Source: an uncultured Rubrobacteraceae bacterium
GTDB taxonomy: Bacteria > Actinomycetota > Rubrobacteria > Rubrobacterales > Rubrobacteraceae
DNA: 5,683 bases
Assembly (NCBI GenBank): GCA_902805985.1
Contig: CADCUW010000293.1
Location: 1-5,683 of the forward strand
Reading direction: 5' to 3'
Below the pieces are notes generated by a model. The model saw nothing but the letters and a program-made list of their open reading frames with translations. It ran no database searches and was not told the origin of the DNA. The position numbers and the translations under genes are program-made. Below, in pieces: positions 1 through 5,558 of the stretch; the first letter of the stretch is position 1; each line of letters starts with the position of its first letter.

Positions 1-2
1 GC

Positions 3-296
3 CGCATGATCGAGGCAACCAACGCGGAGGACAACGAAGCGTTCCTCGCCGCGTTCGCCGAGGACGCGGTGGTGGACGACTTCGGGCGCCGGTTCGAGGG
101 CAAGGCCGAGATCGCCGCCTGGAACGCTAGGGAGAACATCGGCACCCACAACCGCATCGAGGTTACCGGCGCGCGCCCGGACGGCGACGGCGTCCTCTTG
201 ACCATCCGCGTCAGGGGGGACGGCTACAACGGTGACGGGACCTTCGCCATCCGCAGCCGCGATGACACGATCCACCGCATGGTCATTCGTGGCTGA
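3..296 (+). CDS. NTF2/SnoaL-like family protein, 5' partial
   Basis: This is probably a small alpha+beta cone-fold protein of the nuclear transport factor 2 / SnoaL-like group. The visible part reads ATNAEDNEAFLAAFAEDAVV, the usual N-terminal helix and first strand of the family, in which acidic 'FAEDAVV' follows a helix holding the gene-specific 'N-A-E-D'. A 'G-R-x-F-x-G-K-A-E-I-A-A-W' segment follows (about residues 27-39 from the ATG at 6), then two beta strands ending in MVIRG. Family members usually run 110-130 residues, whereas only 96 follow the ATG at position 6. The frame stays open to the left edge and the family normally has some residues before 'ATN', so the true start probably lies outside the window. 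The members include enzymes and non-catalytic binding proteins; no substrate can be assigned. The family call is fairly secure, the function unknown. Confidence 0.7.
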   Translation, partial: RMIEATNAEDNEAFLAAFAEDAVVDDFGRRFEGKAEIAAWNARENIGTHNRIEVTGARPDGDGVLLTIRVRGDGYNGDGTFAIRSRDDTIHRMVIRG

Positions 297-379
297 GTAG
301 ACAAAAACACAAGGTTCTGAGGCCGGATCTCGCACCATTTCGCGACTTCGATTAGACCTACCTGCTCAGGCGAACCTAT

Positions 380-690
380 TCAGACGACGCCCGCCTCGAT
401 GGGGATGAGCGCGTTCATGTCGAGCTTGAGGGCGCCATAGGGGTTGACGTGCGCGAAGAGCAGGGGCGTGAGCGAGGAGAGGTCCTCGGGGTTCATCCTC
501 TGGGACCACGCAGGCTCGGCGAGCACGCTCTGGATCATGAGACGAGGATGCTTGCAGGAGGTGCAGGACGAGGACCGAGGTTTTCCTGCCCCTCGAAACG
601 GTTGGTGGCGACCTCGCCACCCTTGCCGAAGAAGATGAACGGATTGGCCGCGTTCCACCGCTCTTTATAGGCTGCTGCGTCGACTACCCG
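380..690 (-). pseudogene. Tn3-family transposase C-terminal remnant, frameshifted
   Basis: This is the last part of a Tn3-type DDE transposase (intact proteins are close to 1000 residues), present only as about 100 codons in three reading frames. Reading on the minus strand, frame A (687 to 583) gives 'ERWNAANPFIFFGKGGE' and 'VATNRFEGQE'. Frame B (578 to 546) gives 'SVLVLHLLQAS'. Frame C (541 to the TGA at 380) gives 'LMIQSVLAEPAW', 'MNPEDLSSLTPLLFAHVNPY' and a tail ending EAGVV. From memory of the family these blocks are collinear in intact proteins: the GKGGE region, the 'LHLLQ' helix and the 'LTPL..HVNPYG' C-terminus. The A-to-B junction looks like a one-base gain. The B-to-C junction looks like a loss of roughly 14-17 bases. 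Homology ends near 690, with a stop in frame A at 703-705. No terminal inverted repeat was recognised in 297-379. It is a dead fragment and marks past transposon activity. Confidence 0.8.
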
Positions 691-893
691 TCCTCGAGAC
701 GATTAGGTTCTCCGGATAATCGAAACATACATTTCCTACATTTGGCATGGTTGTGGAGAGGGGAGCGTGGATGGCATTAGCGCCTGGAGGTTCCTGTGAT
801 CCTGCGGAAGACTTGTCGCGGGTGGCAAAGTTTTGACGTGTTAGGATGCCCGTGCCGTCATGACCACCGCGCGACGATCCCCGAGGTGATGAG
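691..893. other. Intergenic region upstream of the HAD gene
   Basis: About 200 bp lie between the transposase remnant and the HAD gene. The stretch at roughly 700-760 is clearly richer in A and T than its surroundings. A TTGACG hexamer at 833-838 fits a -35 box, but the sequence 17-18 bases further on (around GTCATG) is a poor -10 match, so no promoter is asserted. No gene is seen here; the minus-strand frame that crosses it is the antisense of the HAD gene. Confidence 0.4.
883..890 (+). promoter_or_regulatory. Shine-Dalgarno site of the HAD gene
   Basis: GAGGTGAT is an eight-base match to the anti-Shine-Dalgarno sequence. It sits just ahead of the point where HAD protein similarity begins. 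The only ATG close by (889-891) overlaps the site itself and reads ATG AGA TAA, so it cannot start the hydrolase frame. The site marks where the gene ought to begin, roughly 894-897. Confidence 0.6.
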
Positions 894-1610
894 ATAAGGC
901 TCCGCGACTTCGACACGCTGACGTTCGACGTCGTAGGCACGCTGATAGATTTCGAGACCGGGATCCTGGACTGGTTCCGGCCCACGCTGAGCCGGCACGG
1001 GGTGTCGAAGACCGATGAGGAGATCCTCACCGCCTTCGCGGCGGTCGGGGACAGGTACCAGAGGGAGACCCCGGAGAAGCCTTTTACCGGGATGCTTCCT
1101 CTCATCTACCGCGATATGGCATCCGGTTGGGGCGTCGGGTTCCGCGACGAAGACGCGGAGAGCTTCAGGGACTCCATCCGCTCGTGGCCCCCGTTCCCCG
1201 ATACGGTGGGGGCGCTCGAGGAGCTCGGGAAGCGGTACCGGCTCGTGGCCGTGACGAACGCTGATTCGTGGACGCTGGAGCACATGAGCGCGAACATGGG
1301 GGATCCGTTCCAGGAGAGGGTCACCTGCGATGAGGTGGGGGTGAACAAGCCGAGCCCCAGGGTGTTCGAGTACGTTCTCGACAAGCTCGCCCCGGCGGGC
1401 GTACGGAAGAGAGACATCCTCCACACGGCCCAGAGTCAGTACCACGACATCGCCCCGGCGAGCGCCTTGGGCTTCGCCACGATGTGGATAGAGAGGCGCC
1501 ACGGCAAGGGCGGCTTCGAGGCCACGCCGAGACCTGAAGAGGTCGTGACGCCCACCTTCCACGCCACCGGCATGGCCGACTTCGCTCGACAGGTACGAGA
1601 GGAGCAGTGA
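894..1610 (+). CDS. HAD-family hydrolase, haloacid dehalogenase type; start codon unclear
   Basis: This is a cytoplasmic haloacid dehalogenase superfamily hydrolase of the type II haloacid dehalogenase-like branch (about 238 residues, normal for the group). Counting from 894, motif I is 'LTFDVVGTLID' with nucleophile D12, motif II is 'VTNAD' (T121, N122), motif III is K152 in 'GVNKPSPRVFEYVL', and motif IV is 'AQSQYHDIAPA' with D185. A helical cap lies between motifs I and II. 'DVVGT' replaces the usual 'DxYGT' of true haloacid dehalogenases, and the 'SQYHD' version of motif IV is common in uncharacterised relatives, so the substrate may be a haloacid or a phosphate ester. There is no in-frame ATG, GTG or TTG between the stop at 861-863 and D12. 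ATA at 894 is well placed behind GAGGTGAT, and CTG at 918 would leave little sequence before motif I. If one base had been lost within ATGAGATA, the ATG at 889 would be in frame. A start at GTG 1002 would remove the nucleophile. The gene is therefore either started unusually or mildly damaged. Confidence 0.8.
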   Translation: MRLRDFDTLTFDVVGTLIDFETGILDWFRPTLSRHGVSKTDEEILTAFAAVGDRYQRETPEKPFTGMLPLIYRDMASGWGVGFRDEDAESFRDSIRSWPPFPDTVGALEELGKRYRLVAVTNADSWTLEHMSANMGDPFQERVTCDEVGVNKPSPRVFEYVLDKLAPAGVRKRDILHTAQSQYHDIAPASALGFATMWIERRHGKGGFEATPRPEEVVTPTFHATGMADFARQVREEQ

Positions 1611-1891
1611 CCGTTCCCGGTCCTTACCCTTATTCACCCACCTTCGGGCGAGGTCCATTCCCTGAAGCCCGTCTCCAGGAACCTACATGGGCCTGAGCCG
1701 GGGCGCCTCCAAGCTCATCATCTGCCCGCACGTCGTCGTGTGCCGCCCACAAGATGCTGTGGTGCCGGACAAAGCTGCGAATGGGCGCATGATGTCGGGC
1801 TAGATTCTGCCAGGCTAACTCCCTCTGTGGGCGGGGTTTGTAGCGAGGTTTGCTGACTCGATAGGTTAAAGGAGCCCTGTCTCGCGGCGGC
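1611..1891. other. Convergent intergenic spacer, no gene seen
   Basis: The HAD gene (+) and the SDR gene (-) converge on this 281-bp stretch. I see no convincing protein frame, no T-tailed hairpin and no repeat. Its frames are rich in arginine and interrupted, as expected of non-coding GC-rich DNA. Confidence 0.4.
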
Positions 1892-2632
1892 CTAGTTCGA
1901 GCTACCCGTCGGGCCGACGATGATCTCGCGCACGTCCACATCTTCGGGCTGCCCGATGGCGTAGATCACCGCCCGAGCGATCGCGTCGGGACCTATGGCG
2001 ACCCGGCGGTACTCGGCCATCGCGCCGCGGGTCTCCTCGTCGGTGATGGTCTCGGCGAGCTCGCTCGTCACTACGCCCGGCGAGACCACCGTGACCCGCA
2101 GCGTGTCTGTTTCCTGCTGCAACCCATCGGAGATCGCCCACACGGCGTACTTGGTAGCGCAGTAGACGGCGGCGGTCGGCGAGACCCTGTGGGCGCCGAT
2201 CGAGGCTATGTTGATGACGTGCCCATGGCCCTGCTCCTCCATGATCGGGAGCACGGCGGCGATGCCGTTTAGGACGCCGCGGACGTTGACGTCGATCATA
2301 CGGTCCCACTCCTCGACCTTGAGCGCCCGCAGCGGCGAGAGCGGCATGATACCGGCGTTGTTGACCAGGACGTCCACGCGGCCGAACTCGTCTCTGGCCG
2401 CGGCGACGAACGCTGCGAAGCCCTCGCGGTCCGTAACGTCGAGCATTCGAGCCCTGGCGGTGCCGCCGGCGGCCTCGATCTCTTTGACCGTGGTCTCAAG
2501 CCGCTCCAGCCGCCGTGCCCCGAGCACGACCGTGGCGCCGGCCTCGCCGAGCTCGGTTGCGACGGCCTCACCGATGCCGCTGGAAGATCCCGTGACTAAG
2601 ACGACCTTCCGTCCGATGTCTTCCACGCGCAT
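1892..2632 (-). CDS. Classical short-chain dehydrogenase/reductase (SDR)
   Basis: This is an NAD(P)-dependent oxidoreductase of the classical SDR type, 246 residues, a full family length. The nucleotide-binding motif TGSSSGIG is at residues 14-21. 'GARRLERLE' follows strand 2 (38-46), and its arginines favour NADP(H). 'DVTD' is at 65-68, 'LVNNAG' at 89-94, the structural N116 in 'DVNVRG', the catalytic S144 in 'NIASIG', and Y157 with K161 in 'YCATK'. 'SPG' is at 184-186. All four catalytic positions (N, S, Y, K) are present. The product should be a soluble carbonyl reductase or alcohol dehydrogenase of unknown substrate, and distant relatives act on small ketones and aldehydes. The frame is open to 2788, but those extra residues lie inside the preceding gene and look unlike an SDR. 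ATG at 2632 sits one base after the stop of the SRPBCC gene, with GAGGT just upstream, which suggests translational coupling in one operon. Confidence 0.93.
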   Translation of the reverse strand: MRVEDIGRKVVLVTGSSSGIGEAVATELGEAGATVVLGARRLERLETTVKEIEAAGGTARARMLDVTDREGFAAFVAAARDEFGRVDVLVNNAGIMPLSPLRALKVEEWDRMIDVNVRGVLNGIAAVLPIMEEQGHGHVINIASIGAHRVSPTAAVYCATKYAVWAISDGLQQETDTLRVTVVSPGVVTSELAETITDEETRGAMAEYRRVAIGPDAIARAVIYAIGQPEDVDVREIIVGPTGSSN

Positions 2633-2633
2633 C

Positions 2634-3056
2634 CTAGACCTCGGCGAGGCGGTCGAAGCCGCCGGCGAAGACCCCGGCGACAGCTTGTTCCGCCTCGGAG
2701 GCAGAGACGCCGACCGGCTCGAACGTGGCACACCACACGACCTCCGAAGACGTTTCATCAACGTTCTCGACTCCGATGCGCCCCTCAAAATCGCCGACCG
2801 GCATCGGGCCGGCGTCCGCGACCTTGTGACGGCGGGATCGGCCTCCTTGCTCGATCAGCTCCTCAACGACCTCGCCGGCGGGTCCGGGTAGCGCCGCGAC
2901 CCGGACCCGCCGCCCGTCCAGCCGCCGCGGCTGCGCCACGGCCGGCAACCAGTAGAGGTCGTAGAAATCGGAGATCCGGCCCCACATCTCATCGGCCGGC
3001 ACCGGGTACGTCCGCCGCAGCTCGATACGCACCGCCTCGCCTTCGGTAGTCGGCAT
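2634..3056 (-). CDS. SRPBCC (START/Bet v1-like) family protein
   Basis: This 140-residue protein has the layout of the SRPBCC superfamily, whose helix-grip fold encloses a hydrophobic ligand pocket. Residues 9-20 ('VRIELRRTYPVP') form strand 1. 'ADEMWGRISDFYDLYWLPAV' (21-40) is the alpha1-alpha2 turn typical of polyketide cyclase-like members. Repeated short strands follow (46-65, 91-98, 104-112), then a long C-terminal helix (118-140). Members bind or transform lipids, polyketides and aromatic compounds; no catalytic residues can be assigned. ATG at 3056 is preceded by GGAAAGGAG at good spacing. The longer frame from 3155 runs into the promoter region and lacks family character. It is the first gene of the operon with the SDR, so it may bind, cyclise or deliver the compound that the SDR reduces; that link is inference. 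Confidence 0.82.
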   Translation of the reverse strand: MPTTEGEAVRIELRRTYPVPADEMWGRISDFYDLYWLPAVAQPRRLDGRRVRVAALPGPAGEVVEELIEQGGRSRRHKVADAGPMPVGDFEGRIGVENVDETSSEVVWCATFEPVGVSASEAEQAVAGVFAGGFDRLAEV

Positions 3057-3089
3057 CGTGGCTCCTTTCCAAGTCTGGCACAACAGGTC

Positions 3090-3104
3090 CGTACTGGGTG
3101 TACG
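3090..3104. promoter_or_regulatory. 15-bp dyad, candidate operator
   Basis: CGTAC-TGGGT-GTACG is a perfect five-base inverted repeat around a five-base spacer. It lies about 35 bp upstream of the SRPBCC start codon, where it could overlap the core promoter or the transcript leader. Its right arm continues into GTGTACGAT, one of three ACGAT-ending elements in this region. Five-base arms can arise by chance, so this is only a candidate. Confidence 0.35.
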
Positions 3105-3138
3105 ATAGTCCACGGCGGCGGCGCGAGATGGCCTAAAA

Positions 3139-3159
3139 GTACACGATCGTTGCACGATC
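3139..3159. promoter_or_regulatory. Tandem CACGATC direct repeat, candidate AraC-family site
   Basis: CACGATC occurs at 3142-3148 and again at 3153-3159, exactly 11 bases apart, about one helical turn. The first copy is also part of the palindrome ACGATCGT (3143-3150). A third related element, GTGTACGAT, ends at 3106, 41 bases (about four turns) before the first copy. AraC-family regulators, with two helix-turn-helix units, commonly bind directly repeated half-sites on one DNA face. The arrangement fits that pattern, but no binding data can be inferred. Confidence 0.4.
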
Positions 3160-3244
3160 CTCCAGCAGTACCGCAGGGGGCGCGCACGCCCTTCCGGACG
3201 CAGCGTTAGAATAGCGGTCGAGTTGTTCCCGCCGAGGAGAGACA

Positions 3245-4138
3245 GTGGACCGACAAGACGAGCTGGCCTATCTCATCGGCCGGCACGCCACCGCAGACGG
3301 CGTCCACCGGACGCGGATCCCGCGCCTCTCCCTGATCCGCATCTCCCGTCCGACCGAACCTCTCCACAGGCTCTACGCGCCGGAGTTCTGCATCTTCGCC
3401 CAGGGCAAGAAGGAGGTCTTCGTGGGTGGGGAAGTCTACACCTGCGACCGGAACAGGAACCTGGTCGTCTCGGTCGACCTGCCGGTGGTCGGCCAGATCG
3501 TGGAGGCCAGCCTGGAGGTGCCGTACCTGGGCCTGCAGCTGGACCTCGACCCGGCGATGCTCGGTGGGTTGATGTTGGAGGCGAAGATGGAGGCGGCGAA
3601 CGGCCGGTCTCCGGGTTCGGGCCTGGCGCCGGGCGCCAATTCCCTGGAGTTGCTCGACGCCGTCGTCCGGCTCTTGCGGCTGCTCGACACGCCCCGCGAC
3701 GCGGGTATTTTGGCGCCCCTGGCCGAGCGGGAGATCCTCTACCGTCTGCTGACCGGCGAACAGGGCCGCACACTCGGGCAGATCGCGCTCTCCGATGGCA
3801 AGGTGGGGCAGGTGGGCCGGGCAATTTCCTGGATCAAGGACCACTACCGCGAGCCGTTCCGCGTCGAGGACGTGGCGGTCGAGGCCAGGATGAGCAGCTC
3901 CGCGCTGCACCAGCACTTCAAGGCCGTGACCTCCCTGAGTCCCTTGCAGTACCAGAAGCGCCTCAGGCTGCAAGAAGCCCGGCGCCTCATGCTAGGCTCC
4001 TCGCTGGACGCGGCTACCGCGGGTTTCGCCGTCGGCTACGAAAGCGCGTCGCAGTTTAGCCGCGAGTACCGCCGCCTGTTCGGCGCCCCGCCCCTGCGCG
4101 ATTCGGAGAAGATGAAGCACCCGCGCTTGCAAACTTGA
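3245..4138 (+). CDS. AraC-family transcriptional regulator
   Basis: This 297-residue regulator has the standard two-domain form. The N-terminal half (about 20-175) resembles the AraC-type N-terminal domain found in YqhC-like regulators, with 'SLIRISRPTEPLHRLYAPEF' (29-48), 'CIFAQGKKEVFVGGEVY' (49-65) and 'YLVVSVDLP'-like residues (72-80, here LVVSVDLP). The C-terminal half has two helix-turn-helix units. The first is at about 207-229 around 'VEDVAVEARMSSSALHQHFK'. The second is at about 255-279, with 'AGFAVGYESASQFSREYRR' and then 'LFGAPPLRD', the usual end of the AraC signature. GTG at 3245 is preceded by GAGGAG (3234-3239) at five bases, which decides the start. The gene is divergent from the SRPBCC-SDR operon and is its likely regulator. 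In E. coli, YqhC controls an adjacent aldehyde reductase gene, a useful parallel. The inducer is unknown. Confidence 0.92.
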   Translation: MDRQDELAYLIGRHATADGVHRTRIPRLSLIRISRPTEPLHRLYAPEFCIFAQGKKEVFVGGEVYTCDRNRNLVVSVDLPVVGQIVEASLEVPYLGLQLDLDPAMLGGLMLEAKMEAANGRSPGSGLAPGANSLELLDAVVRLLRLLDTPRDAGILAPLAEREILYRLLTGEQGRTLGQIALSDGKVGQVGRAISWIKDHYREPFRVEDVAVEARMSSSALHQHFKAVTSLSPLQYQKRLRLQEARRLMLGSSLDAATAGFAVGYESASQFSREYRRLFGAPPLRDSEKMKHPRLQT

Positions 4139-4654
4139 AGAAGGAGCTTGAGTGGGGCCCATCGGCGCCTCGGCCGGCTTCGTCGGACGCGGCCCACGGC
4201 ACCAGACGCTAGCCGTGACGGGCCGGTGAGGGCAAACCGATTTGCGAGAGTTGCTTTTCCGGGCCGGCCGAGCCAGCCCCAAGATCTGGTTCCCGGCGGG
4301 CCGAGCGGCTCGTTGCCGAGCAGTTCGTAGCGGCCCCGTTGTCTTCGTGGCCCGCGAGGATGGTTGCGCGGTTGTCGAGCACCCGGAACGTGCGGGGCAT
4401 CGGTTCGGCCGCGCCGGACTTCTCTGCGGTCATGGCTGATGGGGGCTCGAATCCCGCCTCCGTAAGGCTGGTCCCCGAGCACCGGGAGCCGCGGGCCGGG
4501 AGGAGAGACGGACCCAACACGGTCCTCGGCACGCTCCTGCCACACGTGGCGAATGCCGTTCGGTTCATATCGTCGCGGTCGCCGCAGACGCGGGGATCGA
4601 CGCAACACAAGACGAAGCCCCCGGAGGCCGTGTGAGACCGATGGTTGACGCACC
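4139..4654. other. 515-bp region without an identifiable gene
   Basis: No recognised protein family occurs here. Just after the regulator's stop, AAGGAG (4141-4146) stands five bases before a GTG (4152) that opens only 25 codons, ending in TGA at 4227-4229. Further on, a plus frame is open from 4219 to 4635 (likely start TTG 4339, 98 residues) and a minus frame from 4610 down to 4209 (133 residues). Both have the same wobble positions, so the high GC there supports either or neither. Their sequences are rich in serine, arginine and proline with little sign of fold. The stretch may be a decayed gene or plain spacer. Confidence 0.4.
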
Positions 4655-5050
4655 TTGACGCGGATCTCTCTCACGATGCCCCTGGCTGCCGGTAAAGAAG
4701 AGGATTGGCGGCGGGTCCTGCAGGAGAGGGAGGACTCGCGCTGCGGGGACGCCGGACGTGCAAAATGGCGCCTAGGCGTCTACGCGGTGTGAGTCTGGTT
4801 GCAGCGGACCCGGGGCGGCGCGACGGCCACCGTCCTCCTCGAGGCGGAAGACACCGCCCAAGCCCTGTCGATGCTGGCGGACTCGGATGAGGCCTTCGAG
4901 AGGTGGCTGAAGCTTAGGATAGAGGAGTTCCACGGTGTGGACGTGTCCCGCGCGAGGTTCGGAGCGTCGCTCGAGAACGTCTTCCGCTCCGGACCAGGAA
5001 CCGGTAGCGGCACACCTCCGAGGGCGAACGATGACGGATCGAGGGATTAA
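4655..5050 (+). pseudogene. Small dimeric alpha+beta-barrel-like protein gene interrupted by in-frame TGA
   Basis: Read through its one stop, this frame encodes about 131 residues resembling small ferredoxin-like (dimeric alpha+beta barrel) proteins common in actinobacteria and similar to antibiotic biosynthesis monooxygenase-like or DUF6176-like families. The first part, 'TRISLTMPLAAGKEEDWRRV', matches the opening strand and helix. After the stop come 'VWLQRTRGGATATVLLEAED', then 'SDEAFERWLKLRIEEFHGVD', a typical second strand and helix. Both halves are in one frame, and TGA at 4790-4792 (codon 46) separates 'RLGVYAV' from 'VWLQRT', exactly where the family is continuous. A C-to-T change from CGA would explain it. 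The start is TTG 4655 (best fit to the family) or ATG 4676; neither has a strong ribosome site. A restart at TTG 4799 would make an incomplete domain. The family match is from memory, without an assigned function. Confidence 0.6.
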
Positions 5051-5090
5051 CCCTACCGGGAGAGCGGATGATCGCCGCCGGTGCCTCCGG

Positions 5091-5354
5091 CTACGCCTGG
5101 TCGCCCGGCCCGCCCCGGCCGGGACGCGTGGTCGCCGCGCGGGCGAGCGCGACGGTCGCGCGGCGGGCGGCCGTTAGCACCTCGTTCGGGCCCGCATCTG
5201 TCCCCTGCGCCGACAGGAGGGCGGCGCTGACGGCGTCGAAGGCCATGCGGGTCAGGAGGCGCTCCTCCGCCGTCAATCCTCCGCCCGTTAAGTAAGAGAG
5301 GGGAGAGTTCGTCATGGACGCCGCGTCGTATATCGCTTCATCGAGGCCGGTCAC
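5091..5354 (-). CDS. Hypothetical protein, possibly remnant of a longer gene
   Basis: I do not recognise this protein. From GTG 5354 it has 87 residues; ATG 5315 gives 74. It contains 'TAEERLLTRMAFDAVSAALL' and an alanine-rich second helix 'LTAARRATVALARAA', so it should be mainly helical, ending in a glycine/proline-rich tail. No signal peptide or membrane segment is seen. The frame continues open upstream to 5438 with plausible protein ('ARTVDPAIPLVVSVTGLDEA'), but without a start codon. Just beyond, a neighbouring minus frame reads 'RVVFWEDDPRYESGSYFLA' and stops at 5402. The gene may thus be the 3' end of a longer one broken by a frameshift near 5400. Neither start has a good ribosome site. 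Opposing plus-strand frames share its wobble positions, so coding strand is uncertain. Confidence 0.4.
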   Translation of the reverse strand: MTGLDEAIYDAASMTNSPLSYLTGGGLTAEERLLTRMAFDAVSAALLSAQGTDAGPNEVLTAARRATVALARAATTRPGRGGPGDQA

Positions 5355-5413
5355 AGAAACGACGAGAGGGATGGCGGGGTCGACAGTACGGGCGACGGCC
5401 GCTACGCGAGGAA

Positions 5414-5432
5414 ATACGATCCGCTTTCGTAT
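5414..5432. promoter_or_regulatory. Inverted repeat ATACGA-N7-TCGTAT, candidate operator
   Basis: A perfect six-base inverted repeat with a seven-base spacer makes a 19-bp dyad, more A+T-rich than the DNA around it. It lies 126 bp before the start of the ABC transporter gene. Size and symmetry would suit a dimeric helix-turn-helix repressor. It also overlaps the proposed frameshift zone of the minus-strand remnant, so it could simply be former coding sequence. Confidence 0.3.
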
Positions 5433-5513
5433 CGCGGGTCATCCTCCCAGAAGACTACGCGTTTTGCGTCCCCGGACCGATGGCGCGACCGTCGCCTGGG
5501 TCCAAGATCTTCG

Positions 5514-5528
5514 TGAGGACGATCCTCA
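5514..5528. promoter_or_regulatory. 15-bp dyad TGAGGA-CGA-TCCTCA near the ABC gene start
   Basis: A perfect six-base inverted repeat around three bases ends 30 bp before the ABC ATPase start codon and 18 bp before its Shine-Dalgarno site. It could be an operator or a small hairpin in the mRNA leader. No run of T follows, so it is not an intrinsic terminator. Confidence 0.3.
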
Positions 5529-5558
5529 GGACGGCAAAGCACTCGGAAGGAGAGCGCG

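Larger units (their letters stand above)
3057..3244. promoter_or_regulatory. Divergent promoter/operator region between SRPBCC-SDR operon and AraC regulator
   Basis: These 188 bp must hold the promoters of both transcription units. TAGAAT at 3207-3212 could be a -10 box for the regulator, but no good -35 lies 16-18 bases upstream. No clear sigma-70-type promoter was found for the minus-strand operon. The region has repeated ACGAT elements and a small dyad, annotated separately. AraC-family proteins often bind such shared control regions and regulate the neighbour as well as themselves. Confidence 0.55.

Noticed and set aside
341..913. Direct repeat CGCGACTTCGA at 341-351 and 903-913, possible transposon target or end
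   Set aside because: An 11-base repeat is expected a few times by chance in a window this long, and the second copy is simply HAD coding sequence.
858..1658. 266-residue minus-strand open frame across the HAD gene
   Set aside because: It is the antisense of a gene with clear catalytic motifs and has an arginine/histidine-rich composition with no family character.
1640..1680. Possible terminator hairpin between converging HAD and SDR genes
   Set aside because: The apparent stem (ACCT/AGGT) is only four base pairs and no T run follows; CTTCGGGC and GAAGCCCG are not complementary.
2633..2788. Longer SDR start giving about 52 extra N-terminal residues
   Set aside because: The extension lies wholly inside the SRPBCC gene, is basic and serine-rich, and classical SDRs start a few residues before the TGxxxGIG strand, as with ATG 2632.
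3223..4059. Other long open frames on both strands across the AraC gene
   Set aside because: They are arginine/proline/glycine-rich frames shadowing a regulator with two clear helix-turn-helix units.
4225..4265. GAGGGCAAACC resembles the conserved core of c-di-GMP-I riboswitches
   Set aside because: The GGGACGCAAAGCC part and the second stem do not follow, and no gene with a suitable start lies downstream.
4439..4466. GGGGGCTCGAATCCCGCCTCCG looks like a tRNA T-arm and 3' acceptor
   Set aside because: The stem does not pair fully, no matching 5' acceptor strand is found upstream, and no anticodon arm is visible.
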